A stretch of 64,000 bases of DNA. It comes from Polynucleobacter sp. MWH-UH24A (GTDB lineage: Bacteria > Pseudomonadota > Gammaproteobacteria > Burkholderiales > Burkholderiaceae). Positions 1 through 10,149 of the stretch are shown here, one piece after another. The notes below the pieces were generated by a model. That model worked only from the letters and a program-made list of their open reading frames with translations. It made no database searches and was not told the origin of the DNA. Each line of letters starts with the position of its first letter. The first letter of the stretch is position 1. The stretch lies in assembly GCF_018687475.1 (NCBI RefSeq), contig NZ_CP061292.1:1550001-1614000 (forward strand). The letters run 5' to 3'. The translations under genes were made by a program, and so were the position numbers.

Positions 1-246
1 TTAACGTCGCTTGACGTAAAAGACCATCGTATCGCCTTCGTTGTCGGTGGCAATCAGTTCGTTACCGGTTTGTTTACAAAAGGCAGGGATATCATGCGTT
101 GCGCCCGAATCAGTTGCCTTGAGCTTTAACACCTCACCAGTTTGCATCTCTGCGAGAGTTTTCTTGGTCCGCAAAATAGGCAAAGGGCAGTTCATGCCAA
201 TGGCATCCACTTCGCGATGAACCACAATCGAGCTTGCTTCACTCAT
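1..246 (-). CDS. tusA: TusA/SirA-family sulfur carrier protein
   Basis: This 81-residue protein has the short alpha/beta fold length of TusA. It carries the signature CPLP motif with Cys20, the residue that holds a persulfide in the family. TusA proteins pass sulfur from cysteine desulfurase to tRNA thiolation or molybdenum cofactor synthesis in the cytoplasm. The start ATG (244-246 on the plus strand) is preceded by a good AGGAGA ribosome site. The gene lies 38 nt downstream of alaS on the same strand, so it is probably cotranscribed with it. Family membership is clear. Which sulfur acceptor it serves cannot be seen, because no tusBCDE, mnm or moa genes are present here. Confidence 0.92.
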   Translation of the reverse strand: MSEASSIVVHREVDAIGMNCPLPILRTKKTLAEMQTGEVLKLKATDSGATHDIPAFCKQTGNELIATDNEGDTMVFYVKRR

Positions 247-284
247 TTCATTCTCCTATTTATTGCTATTTTAGCGATGAATCA

Positions 285-2912
285 CTAAACCCGCTCTGCA
301 ACCCAAGCATCAACGGCGGCAAGCGCTTTACCTAAACCACTTGGATCGCTACCGCCTGCCATAGCCATTTCAGGCTTACCACCACCTTTGCCACCCACTT
401 GCTGAGCCACAAAATTCACGAGTTCTCCGGCATTGATCCGATTGGTTGCATCACTCGTCACCCCAGCAATCAGGCTCACCTTGCCGTCTTGAACCCCTGC
501 CAAAACAATGGCAGCTGACTTTAATTTAACCTTGAGTGCATCCATCGTGTCACGCAATAGCTTAGCATCGGCCGAATCCAATTGAGCGGCCAAGACCTTG
601 ATACCTTGCAGATCTTTTGCTTGACTAACCAAATCATCGCCCTGACTGGCTGCTAATTTGGCGTTTACTCGTTCTAGCTCACGTTCTAGATGCTTCAGTT
701 GATCTTGTAACTGACTGACACGTTGGGGCAGATCATGAGGGGCTGTCTTTAACAAATGTGCGGCTTCTTGCATCTTTGATTCAAGGCCATGAACAAAATC
801 CATCACATTCGTTCCAGTCACTGCTTCAACCCGACGAATTCCGGCGGCCACTCCGCCTTCAGAGGTAATCTTGAAACTGCCAATGTCGCCTGTTCTCTTT
901 ACGTGGGTTCCACCGCATAACTCTTTGGATGAACCAATTTCAAGAACACGCACACGCTCCCCATATTTTTCACCAAAGAGCATCATTGCTCCGGTCTTTT
1001 GTGCGTCCTCTAAGGCCATCACATTGGCAGCGGTTGCCGTATTGGTCAAAATCTCGTGATTGACCATCTGCTCAATACGAGCGATCTCTGCTTTTGTTAA
1101 GGGAGCGGTGTGAGTGAAGTCAAATCGGGTTTTATCCGCATCGACTAAGGAGCCCTTCTGTTGGACATGATCACCAAGAACTTCGCGCAAGGCTTTATGG
1201 AGTAAGTGAGTTGCGCTGTGATTGCGCATTGTCTTCGCACGCAAGTGTGTATCCACGCGTGCCACAACCACATCTCCGATCTTTAGCTCGCCCTCTTGCA
1301 ATTCGCCTTGGTGACCAAAGACATCGGCCTGAATCTTAAAGGTATCTGCTACGATGAATTGTGATTGCTCAGTTCGCAACTCGCCACGATCGCCCACTTG
1401 ACCACCGGACTCCGCATAAAACGGGGTGCGATCAAGAACGACCACTGCACTTTCACCAGCCCGAATCGAATCGACTGGACTACCATCGCGATACAGGGCA
1501 GTTACCCGCGCATCCTCAATCAATACCTGTTCGTATCCCAGGAACTTTGTAGGCTCGCCCCGATAATCCAAACCTTGTGCCATCTTAAATTTACCGGCAG
1601 CTCGCGCCTGATCACGCTGACGCTGCATAGCCGCCTCAAAGCCAGCTGAATCCACACTTACACCGCGCTCACGACAGACATCGGCGGTAAGATCAAGGGG
1701 AAATCCAAATGTATCGTGCAAACGAAACGCGGTTTCTCCATCCAAGACCGTTTGGTTGTTTTGAAGCGCAGATTCTAAGATCTCCATACCATTGGCAATG
1801 GTCTGGAAAAAACGTTCTTCCTCTTGCTTGAGGACATCCATGACTCGCTCTTGTGCTTGACGCAGCTCGGGATAGGCGTCACCCATTTCAGCGACCAAAG
1901 CGGGCACTAACTGGTGAAAGAAAGCCTGCCGTGCACCCAACTTATACCCATGACGGATGGCGCGCCGCGCAATGCGCCGCAACACATACCCACGCCCTGC
2001 GTTTCCAGGAATGACTCCATCGACCACAATAAAACTGCAAGCGCGAATGTGATCCGCAATCACTTTCAGCGATGGGCTGTCTAAATCACAACCGTTGGCC
2101 CCAGCACGATCAACCGCGTCTTTTGCTGCTTGCAGAAGATGAACAAATAAATCGATTTCATAATTGGAATGAACGTGTTGCAAAACGGCAGCAATGCGCT
2201 CCAAGCCCATACCCGTATCGACACTAGGCTTTGGTAAGGGGTGCATTTCACCGGCCTCATCGCGATTAAATTGCATGAAGACGTTGTTCCAAATCTCAAT
2301 GAAACGATCGCCATCCTCATCCGGGCTGCTCGGAGGCCCACCCGCAATTTCTGGGCCATGGTCATAAAAGATTTCAGTGCATGGTCCGCATGGTCCGGTG
2401 TCACCCATCATCCAAAAGTTATCCGATGCATAACGCGCGCCCTTGTTATCGCCGATACGCACAATTCGCTCTTTCGGTACGCCAATTTTTTTTACCCAAA
2501 TATCGTAGGCTTCATCATCTTCGGCATACACAGTGACCCATAATTTATCTTTGGGTAACTTAAAAACCTGGGTCAGCAGCTCCCAGGCGAATTGAATTGC
2601 ATCTTCTTTGAAGTAATCTCCGAATGAGAAATTTCCAAGCATCTCAAAGAAGGTATGGTGACGAGCGGTGTAGCCAACGTTATCAAGGTCATTATGTTTG
2701 CCACCGGCACGGATGCATTTTTGGGCAGTGGTTGCGCGCTGATAGGGTCGCTTATCGAACCCCAAAAAGACATCTTTAAATTGATTCATCCCGGCATTGG
2801 TAAAAAGCAGGGTAGGATCATCTCCTGGAACCACGGGGCTTGAGGTCACAATTTGGTGACCTTTGGAGGCAAAATAATCAAGGAAGGCTTGGCGGATTTC
2901 GGAGACTTTCAT
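285..2912 (-). CDS. alaS: Alanyl-tRNA synthetase
   Basis: This 875-residue class II synthetase charges tRNA-Ala with alanine. The N-terminal catalytic core is recognisable from the conserved start ([20 protein letters not shown]) and the motif 3 region GMGLER. The editing domain, which clears mischarged Ser/Gly-tRNA-Ala, has its zinc-site motifs HSATH (about residues 564-568) and CGGTH (about 667-671). The C-terminal region is glycine-rich as in typical C-Ala domains. Length matches the bacterial norm. The ATG at 2912 has no Shine-Dalgarno but lies 7 nt below a good sigma-70 promoter. tusA follows closely on the same strand. Confidence 0.98.
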   Translation of the reverse strand: MKVSEIRQAFLDYFASKGHQIVTSSPVVPGDDPTLLFTNAGMNQFKDVFLGFDKRPYQRATTAQKCIRAGGKHNDLDNVGYTARHHTFFEMLGNFSFGDYFKEDAIQFAWELLTQVFKLPKDKLWVTVYAEDDEAYDIWVKKIGVPKERIVRIGDNKGARYASDNFWMMGDTGPCGPCTEIFYDHGPEIAGGPPSSPDEDGDRFIEIWNNVFMQFNRDEAGEMHPLPKPSVDTGMGLERIAAVLQHVHSNYEIDLFVHLLQAAKDAVDRAGANGCDLDSPSLKVIADHIRACSFIVVDGVIPGNAGRGYVLRRIARRAIRHGYKLGARQAFFHQLVPALVAEMGDAYPELRQAQERVMDVLKQEEERFFQTIANGMEILESALQNNQTVLDGETAFRLHDTFGFPLDLTADVCRERGVSVDSAGFEAAMQRQRDQARAAGKFKMAQGLDYRGEPTKFLGYEQVLIEDARVTALYRDGSPVDSIRAGESAVVVLDRTPFYAESGGQVGDRGELRTEQSQFIVADTFKIQADVFGHQGELQEGELKIGDVVVARVDTHLRAKTMRNHSATHLLHKALREVLGDHVQQKGSLVDADKTRFDFTHTAPLTKAEIARIEQMVNHEILTNTATAANVMALEDAQKTGAMMLFGEKYGERVRVLEIGSSKELCGGTHVKRTGDIGSFKITSEGGVAAGIRRVEAVTGTNVMDFVHGLESKMQEAAHLLKTAPHDLPQRVSQLQDQLKHLERELERVNAKLAASQGDDLVSQAKDLQGIKVLAAQLDSADAKLLRDTMDALKVKLKSAAIVLAGVQDGKVSLIAGVTSDATNRINAGELVNFVAQQVGGKGGGKPEMAMAGGSDPSGLGKALAAVDAWVAERV

Positions 2913-2919
2913 CTTTAGA

Positions 2920-2948
2920 ATTATCGCATTGGCACAGAATTAGGGCAA
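2920..2948 (-). promoter_or_regulatory. Sigma-70-type promoter of alaS, abutting the start codon
   Basis: Read on the minus strand, TTGCCC (2943-2948) and GATAAT (2920-2925) are separated by exactly 17 nt. Only 7 nt separate the -10 box from the alaS ATG, so the expected transcription start falls at or next to the A of ATG. No Shine-Dalgarno is present. A leaderless or nearly leaderless transcript is inferred. Confidence 0.6.
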
Positions 2949-3019
2949 ACCCTTAAAGATGCCCATGCTCATTCCCTTACAATCACAAATCGACTAAGAA
3001 TAGCCCTTTACGAAAAGGG

Positions 3020-3029
3020 AGCGATCGCT
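3020..3029. repeat. Perfect 10-bp palindrome and adjacent hairpin in the tctB leader
   Basis: AGCGATCGCT at 3020-3029 is a perfect palindrome just upstream of the tctB ribosome site. Immediately before it, CCCTTT (3004-3009) and AAAGGG (3014-3019) can form a 6-bp stem with a 4-nt loop. These could be an operator or a leader structure. Function is not demonstrated. Confidence 0.4.
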
Positions 3030-3045
3030 ATAAAGGAGACGCATT

Positions 3046-3504
3046 TTGAATATTCGTAATAAAAAGGATTTTGGCGCCGGGATCATGTATATGGTCTTTG
3101 GTCTATTTTTTGCGCTTAATGCCTTGAACTACAAAATGGGCACTGCCGCAAAGATGGGTCCAGGTTATTTTCCATTTTGGCTTGGGGCGCTATTAACCGC
3201 TCTTGGTTTTTTCATTCTCTTGAAGTCAATGTCATCCAAAAATACGAAAGAAGATATCGGTACTTGGAATTGGAAAATTGTGATTTGGATTGCAGGATCG
3301 GTCGTTCTTTATGGCTTGTTATTGCCCACGCTCGGTTTTATGTTATCCGTTTTTATTTTGGTGCTTGTCTCTGCTAGCGCAAGTCATGAATTTACTTGGA
3401 AAAGTACTGTTCTAAATGCGATTTTCTTAGTGACCTTCACTTACCTCGCATTTGTACAGGGATTGAATCTTCAATTTCCTTTACTCCCAACCTTTCTCGA
3501 ATAA
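3046..3504 (+). CDS. tctB: Tripartite tricarboxylate transporter, small membrane subunit TctB
   Basis: A 152-residue, very hydrophobic protein with about four membrane segments, matching the TctB family in length and character. It is the small inner-membrane subunit of TTT carriers, which import citrate-like di- and tricarboxylates driven by the ion gradient. The chosen start is TTG at 3046 because it sits 7 nt behind a strong AAAGGAG site (3032-3038). The first in-frame ATG is 13 codons further on and has no ribosome site. tctA follows after 20 nt. No gene for the periplasmic binding protein TctC lies next to it, so the substrate is unknown. Confidence 0.88.
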   Translation: MNIRNKKDFGAGIMYMVFGLFFALNALNYKMGTAAKMGPGYFPFWLGALLTALGFFILLKSMSSKNTKEDIGTWNWKIVIWIAGSVVLYGLLLPTLGFMLSVFILVLVSASASHEFTWKSTVLNAIFLVTFTYLAFVQGLNLQFPLLPTFLE

Positions 3505-3524
3505 CCCACTGAACGGAATAACAA

Positions 3525-5030
3525 ATGGAATTATTAAATAATCTTTCATTGGGCTTCGAGACTGCATTTACGATGCAGAACCTCTTATATTGCTTTATTG
3601 GATGCTTACTTGGCACCCTAATTGGTGTTCTACCTGGTCTTGGCCCGATTGCAACGATTGCCATGCTCCTACCTGCAACCTATGCCCTCCCTCCAATTGC
3701 AGCACTGATTATGTTGGCAGGGATTTATTACGGCTCGCAATACGGAGGATCAACTACGGCGATCTTGCTCAATATCCCTGGGGAAACATCCTCGGTGGTC
3801 ACTGCAATTGATGGCTATCAAATGGCTAAGCGCGGTCGTGGTGGTGTAGCGCTGTTTACTGCGGGTATGGGTTCATTCTTTGCAGGTTGCGTGGCAACTT
3901 TGATTTTGGCTGGCTTTGCAGCACCTCTCGCTGAAGTGGCATTTAAATTTGGTCCCGCCGAATATTTCTCCTTAATGGTGTTAGGACTTATTGGTGCTGT
4001 TGTTCTTGCATCAGGCTCCCTAATCAAAGCCGTTGGCATGATTCTATTAGGACTACTGCTTGGCCTCATCGGTACCGATGTGAACTCTGGTGTTGCCCGC
4101 TACTCTTTTGATATTCCGCAGTTAACTGATGGCATTGGTTTTGTATCGGTTGCAATGGGTGTTTTTGGCTTTGCTGAAATCATGCTCAATTTGGAGAAAA
4201 AGGGGGCAGGAGAATCCTTTCTGAATAAAGTAACGAGTCTGATTCCTGCTTGGTCCGATATCAAGCGGATGGTTCCATCGATTTTGCGAGGTACGACCAT
4301 TGGCTCATTACTGGGTATTCTGCCTGGCGGTGGAGCTGCTTTGGCTGCGTTTGGGGCATATACCGTTGAGAAAAAAGCCTCAAAGCATAGTGATGAATTT
4401 GGCAAAGGAGCGATTGAAGGTGTTGCTGGACCTGAAGCCGCAAATAATGCTGCAGCACAAACTTCATTCATCCCCCTATTAACGCTTGGCATTCCACCGA
4501 ATGCCGTGATGGCACTCATGGTTGGCGCCATGACGATCCATAACATTCAACCAGGTCCTCAAGTGATGACCAGTAATCCAACCTTGTTTTGGGGTCTGAT
4601 TGCGTCCATGTGGATTGGCAACATCATGTTAATTTTGCTGAACCTCCCACTGATTGGCATTTGGGTCAAGCTTTTAAAGATTCCCTATCGCATGCTCTAT
4701 CCAGCAATTCTGGTCTTCTGCTGTATCGGGGTCTATACGGTCAATAACTCGATCTTTGATATTTTTATTACTGCAAGCTTTGGTGTCATTGGTTATATGT
4801 TCTTTAAGTTTGGTTGTGAACCAGCACCATTGCTCTTGGGATTTGTATTGGGTCCTATGATGGAAGAAAATTTCCGTCGTGCACTCCTACTTTCTCGCGG
4901 CGACTTTACAACCTTTGTCACTCGACCACTGTCTTTGAGCCTTCTAATTGCAGCCGCTCTTTTACTAATTATTGTGACTCTTCCGGCGATTAAAAAGAGT
5001 CGTGAAGAAGTCTTCACTGAAGAGTTATAA
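3525..5030 (+). CDS. tctA: Tripartite tricarboxylate transporter, large permease TctA
   Basis: A 501-residue polytopic membrane protein of the TctA (DUF112) family, the transport-forming subunit of TTT systems. The two family signature repeats are visible: GVLPGLGP near residue 33 and GILPGGGAA near residue 263, each opening a homologous half of the protein. The conserved [19 protein letters not shown] segment is also present. It forms an operon with tctB, 20 nt upstream, and ends before an intrinsic terminator. Substrates of family members range over citrate, tartrate, glutamate and aromatic acids, and nothing here narrows this. The usual tctC is absent from the operon. Confidence 0.95.
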   Translation: MELLNNLSLGFETAFTMQNLLYCFIGCLLGTLIGVLPGLGPIATIAMLLPATYALPPIAALIMLAGIYYGSQYGGSTTAILLNIPGETSSVVTAIDGYQMAKRGRGGVALFTAGMGSFFAGCVATLILAGFAAPLAEVAFKFGPAEYFSLMVLGLIGAVVLASGSLIKAVGMILLGLLLGLIGTDVNSGVARYSFDIPQLTDGIGFVSVAMGVFGFAEIMLNLEKKGAGESFLNKVTSLIPAWSDIKRMVPSILRGTTIGSLLGILPGGGAALAAFGAYTVEKKASKHSDEFGKGAIEGVAGPEAANNAAAQTSFIPLLTLGIPPNAVMALMVGAMTIHNIQPGPQVMTSNPTLFWGLIASMWIGNIMLILLNLPLIGIWVKLLKIPYRMLYPAILVFCCIGVYTVNNSIFDIFITASFGVIGYMFFKFGCEPAPLLLGFVLGPMMEENFRRALLLSRGDFTTFVTRPLSLSLLIAAALLLIIVTLPAIKKSREEVFTEEL

Positions 5031-5062
5031 AACTTTCCTAAATTTACTTTGTTTTATCTATC

Positions 5063-5090
5063 TGGCCCGCGTTTGCGGGCCATATTTTTT
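5063..5090 (+). terminator. Rho-independent terminator after tctA
   Basis: TGGCCCGC and GCGGGCCA form a strong GC stem (5063-5082) closed by a short loop, followed by TATTTTTT. It lies 33 nt after the tctA stop. Confidence 0.88.
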
Positions 5091-5119
5091 GCCCCCAGAA
5101 CCAGTCAATCCGTCTTCTC

Positions 5120-5125
5120 TACAAT
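5120..5125 (+). promoter_or_regulatory. -10 box of glnS, 6 nt before the start codon
   Basis: TACAAT at 5120-5125 is followed by only 6 nt before the glnS ATG at 5132. No convincing -35 hexamer is visible at 16-18 nt spacing. The position suggests a leaderless or nearly leaderless transcript (inference). Confidence 0.45.
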
Positions 5126-5131
5126 AGTAGG

Positions 5132-6895
5132 ATGTCTACTCAATCTGTAAACCCAGTCGAGCCATCCAACTTCTTACGTCAAATCATTGATCATGATTTG
5201 GCCAAGGGAACCTATACCAATCGTGTCGATCCAAATGGTAAGCCTTTACCAGCACTGGTTACCCGCTTTCCACCAGAGCCTAATGGCTACTTGCATATCG
5301 GTCATGCCAAAAGTATTTGCCTCAACTACGGCTTAGCGAGGGACTATGATTCCCTGCCTTCGGGTGGTCGCTGCCATATGCGACTTGACGATACCAATCC
5401 CACCAAAGAGGATGTGGAATATGTCGATAGCATCTTAGATGCAGTGCGCTGGTTAGGATTTGATTGGCACCACCAGGGCCATGAGCACTTGTATTACGCC
5501 AGTGATTACTTCGAGCGCCTTTATGAGTTTGCTCAAATTTTGATGCGCCATGGCAAAGCCTATGTTGACAGTCAAAGCGCAGAGGAAATTCATCAAAATC
5601 GCGGTAACTTTTCTACACCGGGGGTCAACAGTCCTTACCGAGATCGCTCAGCGGACGAGAACATCGCGCTTTTAGAGAAAATGCGTGCCGGTGAGTTCCC
5701 CGATGGCAGTCATGTGGTGCGTCTGAAGATTGATATGACTCACCCCAATATCGTGATGCGTGACCCGGTCATTTATCGTATTCGTCACGCTCATCATCAT
5801 CGCACCGGCGATCAGTGGTGCATTTACCCTTTGTACGACTTTACTCACTGTATTTCAGATGCGCTTGAGAATGTCTCGCACTCAATTTGTACGCTGGAGT
5901 TTGAAAACAATCGCCCTCTCTATGATTGGATTCTCAACAGTCTGAAAGAGTGCGGTGTATTCAAAGGCCCGCTACCTCATCAGTATGAATTTGCCAGACT
6001 CAATCTCACGTACACAATTACTAGTAAGCGCAAACTCCTGCAGCTCGTTGAGGAGCAACGCGTCGACGGTTGGGATGACCCCCGGATGCCAACCATTGTC
6101 GGTATCCGACGTCGCGGTTACACGCCAGAGAGTATTCGCTTATTTTGTGAACGGATTGGCGTATCTAAGGCGGATAGCTGGATTGATATGAGCGTTCTCG
6201 AACAGGCTCTAAGAGATGATTTAGATGCGCGCGCTCCTCGCGCCAGCGCAGTCTTGGCTCCACTAAAACTTGTGATTGAAAACTACGACGAGGGCGCAAA
6301 AGAGCCCTGCTCTGCTCCTAAGCATCCGCATCATCCCGAATGGGGTAAGCGTGAGTTTTATTTTGGACGTGAGCTTTGGATCGAGGCAGACGATTTTCAG
6401 ATGAGCCCTGAAAAAGGATTTTTCCGTCTTTTCCCACCCAAGGATGGAGTTGCTGGTGGGCGTGTACGCTTACGTCATGGCTTTGTCATCGAGTGCACAG
6501 GTGTGAACTTGGATGACCAAGGAAATGTCATAGAAGTTCGAGCTCGCTATTTCCCTGATAGTAAGAGCGGTACACCAGACTCCAATAACTACAAGGTGAA
6601 GGGAAATATCCATTGGATCAATGCTGCGGAGGCCGTTCCCGTTGAGGTACATCTTTACGAGCATTTATTTACCGATCCGCAACCCGATAGCGGTGATAAG
6701 AACTTTCTGAGCTTCATGAATCCAAATTCCAAAAAGGTAATTCGGGCTTATGTGGAACCCAGCATTCAGAACGCTCAACCTGAAGAACGCTTTCAATTTG
6801 AGCGGCATGGCTACTTTGTGGTTGACCGTAAAGACAGCGTCCCAGGAAAACTGGTCTTCAATCGCAGCGTTGGCTTGAAAGACAACTGGAAATAA
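5132..6895 (+). CDS. glnS: Glutaminyl-tRNA synthetase
   Basis: A 587-residue class I synthetase that charges tRNA-Gln directly. The HIGH motif occurs as YLHIGHAKS near residue 56. The second class I signature occurs as TSKRKL near residue 297, a variant of the usual MSKRKL of GlnRS. The C-terminal two-barrel anticodon-binding domain follows and the length is typical. The gene follows the tctBA terminator and has its own -10-like box. Its stop codon directly abuts the stop of the convergent downstream gene. Direct glutaminylation implies this lineage need not depend on the amidotransferase route for Gln-tRNA. Confidence 0.98.
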   Translation: MSTQSVNPVEPSNFLRQIIDHDLAKGTYTNRVDPNGKPLPALVTRFPPEPNGYLHIGHAKSICLNYGLARDYDSLPSGGRCHMRLDDTNPTKEDVEYVDSILDAVRWLGFDWHHQGHEHLYYASDYFERLYEFAQILMRHGKAYVDSQSAEEIHQNRGNFSTPGVNSPYRDRSADENIALLEKMRAGEFPDGSHVVRLKIDMTHPNIVMRDPVIYRIRHAHHHRTGDQWCIYPLYDFTHCISDALENVSHSICTLEFENNRPLYDWILNSLKECGVFKGPLPHQYEFARLNLTYTITSKRKLLQLVEEQRVDGWDDPRMPTIVGIRRRGYTPESIRLFCERIGVSKADSWIDMSVLEQALRDDLDARAPRASAVLAPLKLVIENYDEGAKEPCSAPKHPHHPEWGKREFYFGRELWIEADDFQMSPEKGFFRLFPPKDGVAGGRVRLRHGFVIECTGVNLDDQGNVIEVRARYFPDSKSGTPDSNNYKVKGNIHWINAAEAVPVEVHLYEHLFTDPQPDSGDKNFLSFMNPNSKKVIRAYVEPSIQNAQPEERFQFERHGYFVVDRKDSVPGKLVFNRSVGLKDNWK

Positions 6896-7807
6896 TTACA
6901 AAGTTTTTAGATAGTCTTTGACGCGAGGGTATTTAAGGGGGCGCTTGAGCTCGCCAAGCCGTTGATTACGAACTCGTCGTGACTCGGTCATAAATGACCA
7001 CATCATCGGACCGACTTGAGCTCGTACCTCATCAGGCAGTAATCGCGGTGGCTTGGGTAAATGCAGTGCACTTGCGACCTCATCAAAATAATCACCCATT
7101 TTTTGCTCACTACCATCGCATGCATTAATTACACGCTGTGGTTTACCGATAAATAATGCGGCACAAGTGAGACGCGCAAGATCATCGGCATGGATATGAT
7201 TCGAGTAAGCATCAAATGATTCTTGTAATGCGGGGGTATTATTTTGTAGGCGCTCAATCGGTAAGCGATTGGGTCCGTAGATTCCAGGTACACGCAAAAT
7301 GGTCAACACAACACCTTGCGAGGCCGCCCAATAGCGGAGTGTCTGTTCTGCATCAACGCGTCGCTTTGCCCGTGCACTAGTCGGTTGTAATTGACTGGTC
7401 TCATCCACAAAATCACCATTACGATTTCCGTAGACCCCGGTTGTACTAATGTAGACCAGGCGTCTGACAGATCGCCCTTGCTGGGATAAAATTTGCACTA
7501 GGTTACGGGTACGTTGATCGAGCTCTCCATCTAACGGTGGTGGAGCCAGATGAACAACCGTTGTTGCCAGATGGGCAATTCGCCATAGAGTCTCTGGATG
7601 GTCAAGATTACCTTCGATAGGTGTGATCCCACACTTTCGAAGTTCGTTAAAACGCTCAGGACTTTTGCTTAATGCGAAGATCTTGGGTCGACCTTGCGAT
7701 TGAGCGAGCGTATTTCCTTGTAGTTGCTGCGCAACCCGAATACCGATATCACCACATCCAATAATGAGGATGCGGGGACGACGAAATAGGCTGGTTTTGG
7801 AAATCAT
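6896..7807 (-). CDS. NAD(P)-dependent epimerase/dehydratase-like (extended SDR fold) protein
   Basis: A 303-residue Rossmann protein. The N-terminal dinucleotide motif GCGDIGIR follows a beta strand (ILIIGCGD) and YISTTGVYGNRNG resembles the SDR catalytic strand. The closest known character is the YeeZ/SDR group of cytoplasmic NAD-dependent epimerase-like proteins of unknown substrate. An open frame continues about 86 codons upstream, but that part would run over the divergent reductase gene. The ATG at 7807 sits right before the Rossmann strand and is the sensible start. Its stop (TAA, 6896-6898) touches the glnS stop with no nucleotide between them. Substrate cannot be deduced. Confidence 0.8.
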   Translation of the reverse strand: MISKTSLFRRPRILIIGCGDIGIRVAQQLQGNTLAQSQGRPKIFALSKSPERFNELRKCGITPIEGNLDHPETLWRIAHLATTVVHLAPPPLDGELDQRTRNLVQILSQQGRSVRRLVYISTTGVYGNRNGDFVDETSQLQPTSARAKRRVDAEQTLRYWAASQGVVLTILRVPGIYGPNRLPIERLQNNTPALQESFDAYSNHIHADDLARLTCAALFIGKPQRVINACDGSEQKMGDYFDEVASALHLPKPPRLLPDEVRAQVGPMMWSFMTESRRVRNQRLGELKRPLKYPRVKDYLKTL

Positions 7808-7845
7808 AGTATTAACATCGTAATGATTTATTGGGAGAAGTGGAA

Positions 7846-8892
7846 TTGCAGTACCAAGTAGAACTAAAAAAGAGTGGCAGAACATTCGTGGTGGAAGAGG
7901 ATGAGACTGTGCTGGAAGCGGCCATCCGCCAGGGCGTTCAACTACCCTATGGCTGCAAAAATGGTGCATGCGGATCATGTAAAGGCAAGGTTCTCGAAGG
8001 TCGAGTTGAGCATGGCGATCACAGTCAAAGTGCCCTAAGCACCCTTGATGAAACCGCAGGGGCAAGCCTTTTATGCTGTGCCCACCCTCAATCCAATCTA
8101 CTCATTGATGTTCGCGAAATTCATGGTGGAGGGGATATTCCTGTTCGCAAGGTGCCATGCCGGATTCAGACCATGACTTACCCAAGTGACGATGTTGCGA
8201 TTCTTGAACTGCAACTACCGGCCAGTGAGCGTTTTCAGTTTTTAGCTGGTCAGTATTTGGAGTTTTTACTCAAAGACAACAAGCGTCGTGCGTATTCGAT
8301 TGCCAGCGCCCCACATCAAGAAGGTCCGATTGAGTTACACATTCGCCATCTACCAGGGGGCCTCTTTACCGACCCCTTGTTTGGTCAAGCCGCAGATGGC
8401 AAATCAGTGAAAGAAAAGGATATCTTGCGTTTTGAAGGCCCTCAAGGAAGTTTTTTCTTACGTGAGGACACTCAGAAACCGATTATTTTCTTAGCATCCG
8501 GGACGGGCTTTGCGCCGATCAAATCCATTCTGCTACATATGCGTGAAAAGAAAATTGATCGTGAGGTCTATTTCTACTGGGGTGGGCGACGCCACAAAGA
8601 TCTCTACATGGATGCTCTTTGCCAGGAGTTTGCGAGTACGATTCCTCGTTTTCATTACATCCCCGTTGTTTCTGAAGCGTTACCAGAAGATCATTGGGCT
8701 GGCCGGACGGGCTTTGTACATCGTGCTGTGATGGAAGATTTTCCGGATCTGAGTGCATTTCAGGTCTACGCGTGTGGTGCCCCCATTGTGATTGCGTCGG
8801 CCCAAACTGACTTTATAAAACAATGTGGACTGCCCGAGGATGAGTTTTATGCGGACTCATTCACTAGCGAAGCTGATCTGGCACACGCCTAA
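7846..8892 (+). CDS. 2Fe-2S ferredoxin-domain flavin reductase (CDP-6-deoxy-delta-3,4-glucoseen reductase-like)
   Basis: A 348-residue electron-transfer protein of three modules. The N-terminal plant-type ferredoxin domain has Cys37, Cys42, Cys45 and Cys77 (CxxxxCxxC then Cys). An FAD domain carries RRAYSIAS, and a C-terminal NAD(P) domain carries ASGTGFAPI and YACGAP. Such proteins pass electrons from NAD(P)H through FAD and the cluster to a partner enzyme. Annotation pipelines often call them CDP-6-deoxy-glucoseen reductase (AscD-like) or oxygenase reductase. I chose TTG at 7846, 8 nt behind GGAG in the GGGAGAAG stretch; TTG 7831 and GTG 7840 are alternatives. No deoxysugar or oxygenase gene is nearby, so the acceptor is unknown. 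Confidence 0.85.
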   Translation: MQYQVELKKSGRTFVVEEDETVLEAAIRQGVQLPYGCKNGACGSCKGKVLEGRVEHGDHSQSALSTLDETAGASLLCCAHPQSNLLIDVREIHGGGDIPVRKVPCRIQTMTYPSDDVAILELQLPASERFQFLAGQYLEFLLKDNKRRAYSIASAPHQEGPIELHIRHLPGGLFTDPLFGQAADGKSVKEKDILRFEGPQGSFFLREDTQKPIIFLASGTGFAPIKSILLHMREKKIDREVYFYWGGRRHKDLYMDALCQEFASTIPRFHYIPVVSEALPEDHWAGRTGFVHRAVMEDFPDLSAFQVYACGAPIVIASAQTDFIKQCGLPEDEFYADSFTSEADLAHA

Positions 8893-8949
8893 TTCCATGA
8901 TCTTTGGACTGAATTCCCTTTTTACACCGATCTTTTGTATGATTGGGGT

Positions 8950-10149
8950 ATGAATCAACTTTCAGATCCTCGTCCTGTTGACGCCCATTCGGTGATGTAT
9001 ATCACCAAGCGGCCTGACATCATCATGATGGAAGGCAAAGGCTCGTGGTTGGTTGATCAAAATGGTAAGCGCTACTTGGATTTTCTCCAAGGATGGGCAG
9101 TAAATTGCCTAGGACACTGCAATCCTGGAATTATTACAGCGCTTCATGTGCAATCCCAAAAATTGATTAACCCCAGTCCTGCGTTCTATAACGAACCCAT
9201 GATTCGGCTATCTGATTTACTGACCAGCCATAGTTGCTTTAATAAGGTATTTTTTGCCAACAGTGGAGCAGAGGCTAATGAAGGTGCCATCAAGCTCGCC
9301 AGAAAATGGGGCCAGATCCACAAAGGCGGTGCCTATGAAATTATCACTTTTGATCATAGTTTTCATGGACGGACTTTAGCAACCATGAGCGCATCGGGTA
9401 AGCCTGGCTGGGATACCCTATTTGCCCCCCAGGTACCAGGTTTTCCTAAGGCTGATCTAAACGATATTGAATCGGTGAAGCGCTGCATCACCGATAAAAC
9501 GGTTGCCGTCATGTTAGAACCAGTCCAAGGTGAAGGTGGCGTCATTCCTGCCGATGATGCCTTCATGAAAGCGCTACGCCAACTAACTAAAGAACGTAAT
9601 CTGTTGCTCATCGTTGATGAAGTGCAGGCTGGTTTTGGTAGAACCGGTAAATTATTTGCCTACCAACATTTTGGAATTAAGCCTGACATCATGACGCTTG
9701 GTAAAGGCATTGGTGGTGGCGTTCCTCTTGCAGCTCTTTTATGCACGGATGCGGTAGCGTGTTTTGTACCCGGCGATCAAGGGGGCACCTACAATGGCAA
9801 TGCTTTAATGACCGCCGTAGGAATTAGTGTCATTGAGCAACTCATGGCTCCTGGGTTTTTGGACTCGGTGATTGAAAAAGGAAGACTCTTACAAAGTGAG
9901 TTGCTTAAACTGTGCTCTGAATTTGGTTTACAAGGTGAGCGTGGCAAAGGTCTACTTCGGGCACTGATGCTTGGACGGGATATTGGTGCGTCTTTGGTTG
10001 AGCTAGCAAGAGAGCACGAACCTCAAGGTTTGTTGATCAATTCACCAAAACCCGATCTATTGCGCTTTATGCCTGCACTCAATGTCACCGAAGAGGAAAT
10101 CCTGACGATGTGCACTACCCTAAGAGTTTTACTTAAAAAGCTAAGTTAA
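8950..10149 (+). CDS. argD: Acetylornithine/succinyldiaminopimelate-type aminotransferase (class III PLP)
   Basis: A 399-residue class III aminotransferase. It shows the [14 protein letters not shown] motif, the FHGRT segment, the conserved [12 protein letters not shown] region and the PLP lysine in TLGKGIGGG (about residue 252). Together these match acetylornithine aminotransferase, which transfers the amino group of glutamate in arginine synthesis. Ornithine or other omega-transaminases cannot be fully excluded. The ATG at 8950 is preferred over TTG 8935. A TATGAT box lies 6 nt upstream and no clear ribosome site is present. The stop overlaps the stop of the convergent livF by 3 nt. argF and argG lie elsewhere in the window. 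Confidence 0.88.
   Translation: MNQLSDPRPVDAHSVMYITKRPDIIMMEGKGSWLVDQNGKRYLDFLQGWAVNCLGHCNPGIITALHVQSQKLINPSPAFYNEPMIRLSDLLTSHSCFNKVFFANSGAEANEGAIKLARKWGQIHKGGAYEIITFDHSFHGRTLATMSASGKPGWDTLFAPQVPGFPKADLNDIESVKRCITDKTVAVMLEPVQGEGGVIPADDAFMKALRQLTKERNLLLIVDEVQAGFGRTGKLFAYQHFGIKPDIMTLGKGIGGGVPLAALLCTDAVACFVPGDQGGTYNGNALMTAVGISVIEQLMAPGFLDSVIEKGRLLQSELLKLCSEFGLQGERGKGLLRALMLGRDIGASLVELAREHEPQGLLINSPKPDLLRFMPALNVTEEEILTMCTTLRVLLKKLS

Noticed and set aside
3020..3029. AGCGATCGCT as a HIP1-type repeat
   Set aside because: HIP1 is a cyanobacterial, highly repeated GCGATCGC octamer; here I noticed a single intergenic copy, so it is treated as a possible local operator only.
4100..4546. 148-codon open frame antisense to tctA
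   Set aside because: It is a mirror of the codon pattern in tctA, with low-complexity Pro/Ala/Ser composition, no ribosome site and no recognisable domain.
6896..8065. 389-codon version of the epimerase-like gene
   Set aside because: The extra 86 codons would be antisense to the ferredoxin domain of the divergent reductase and have no Rossmann similarity; ATG 7807 gives a normal N-terminus.
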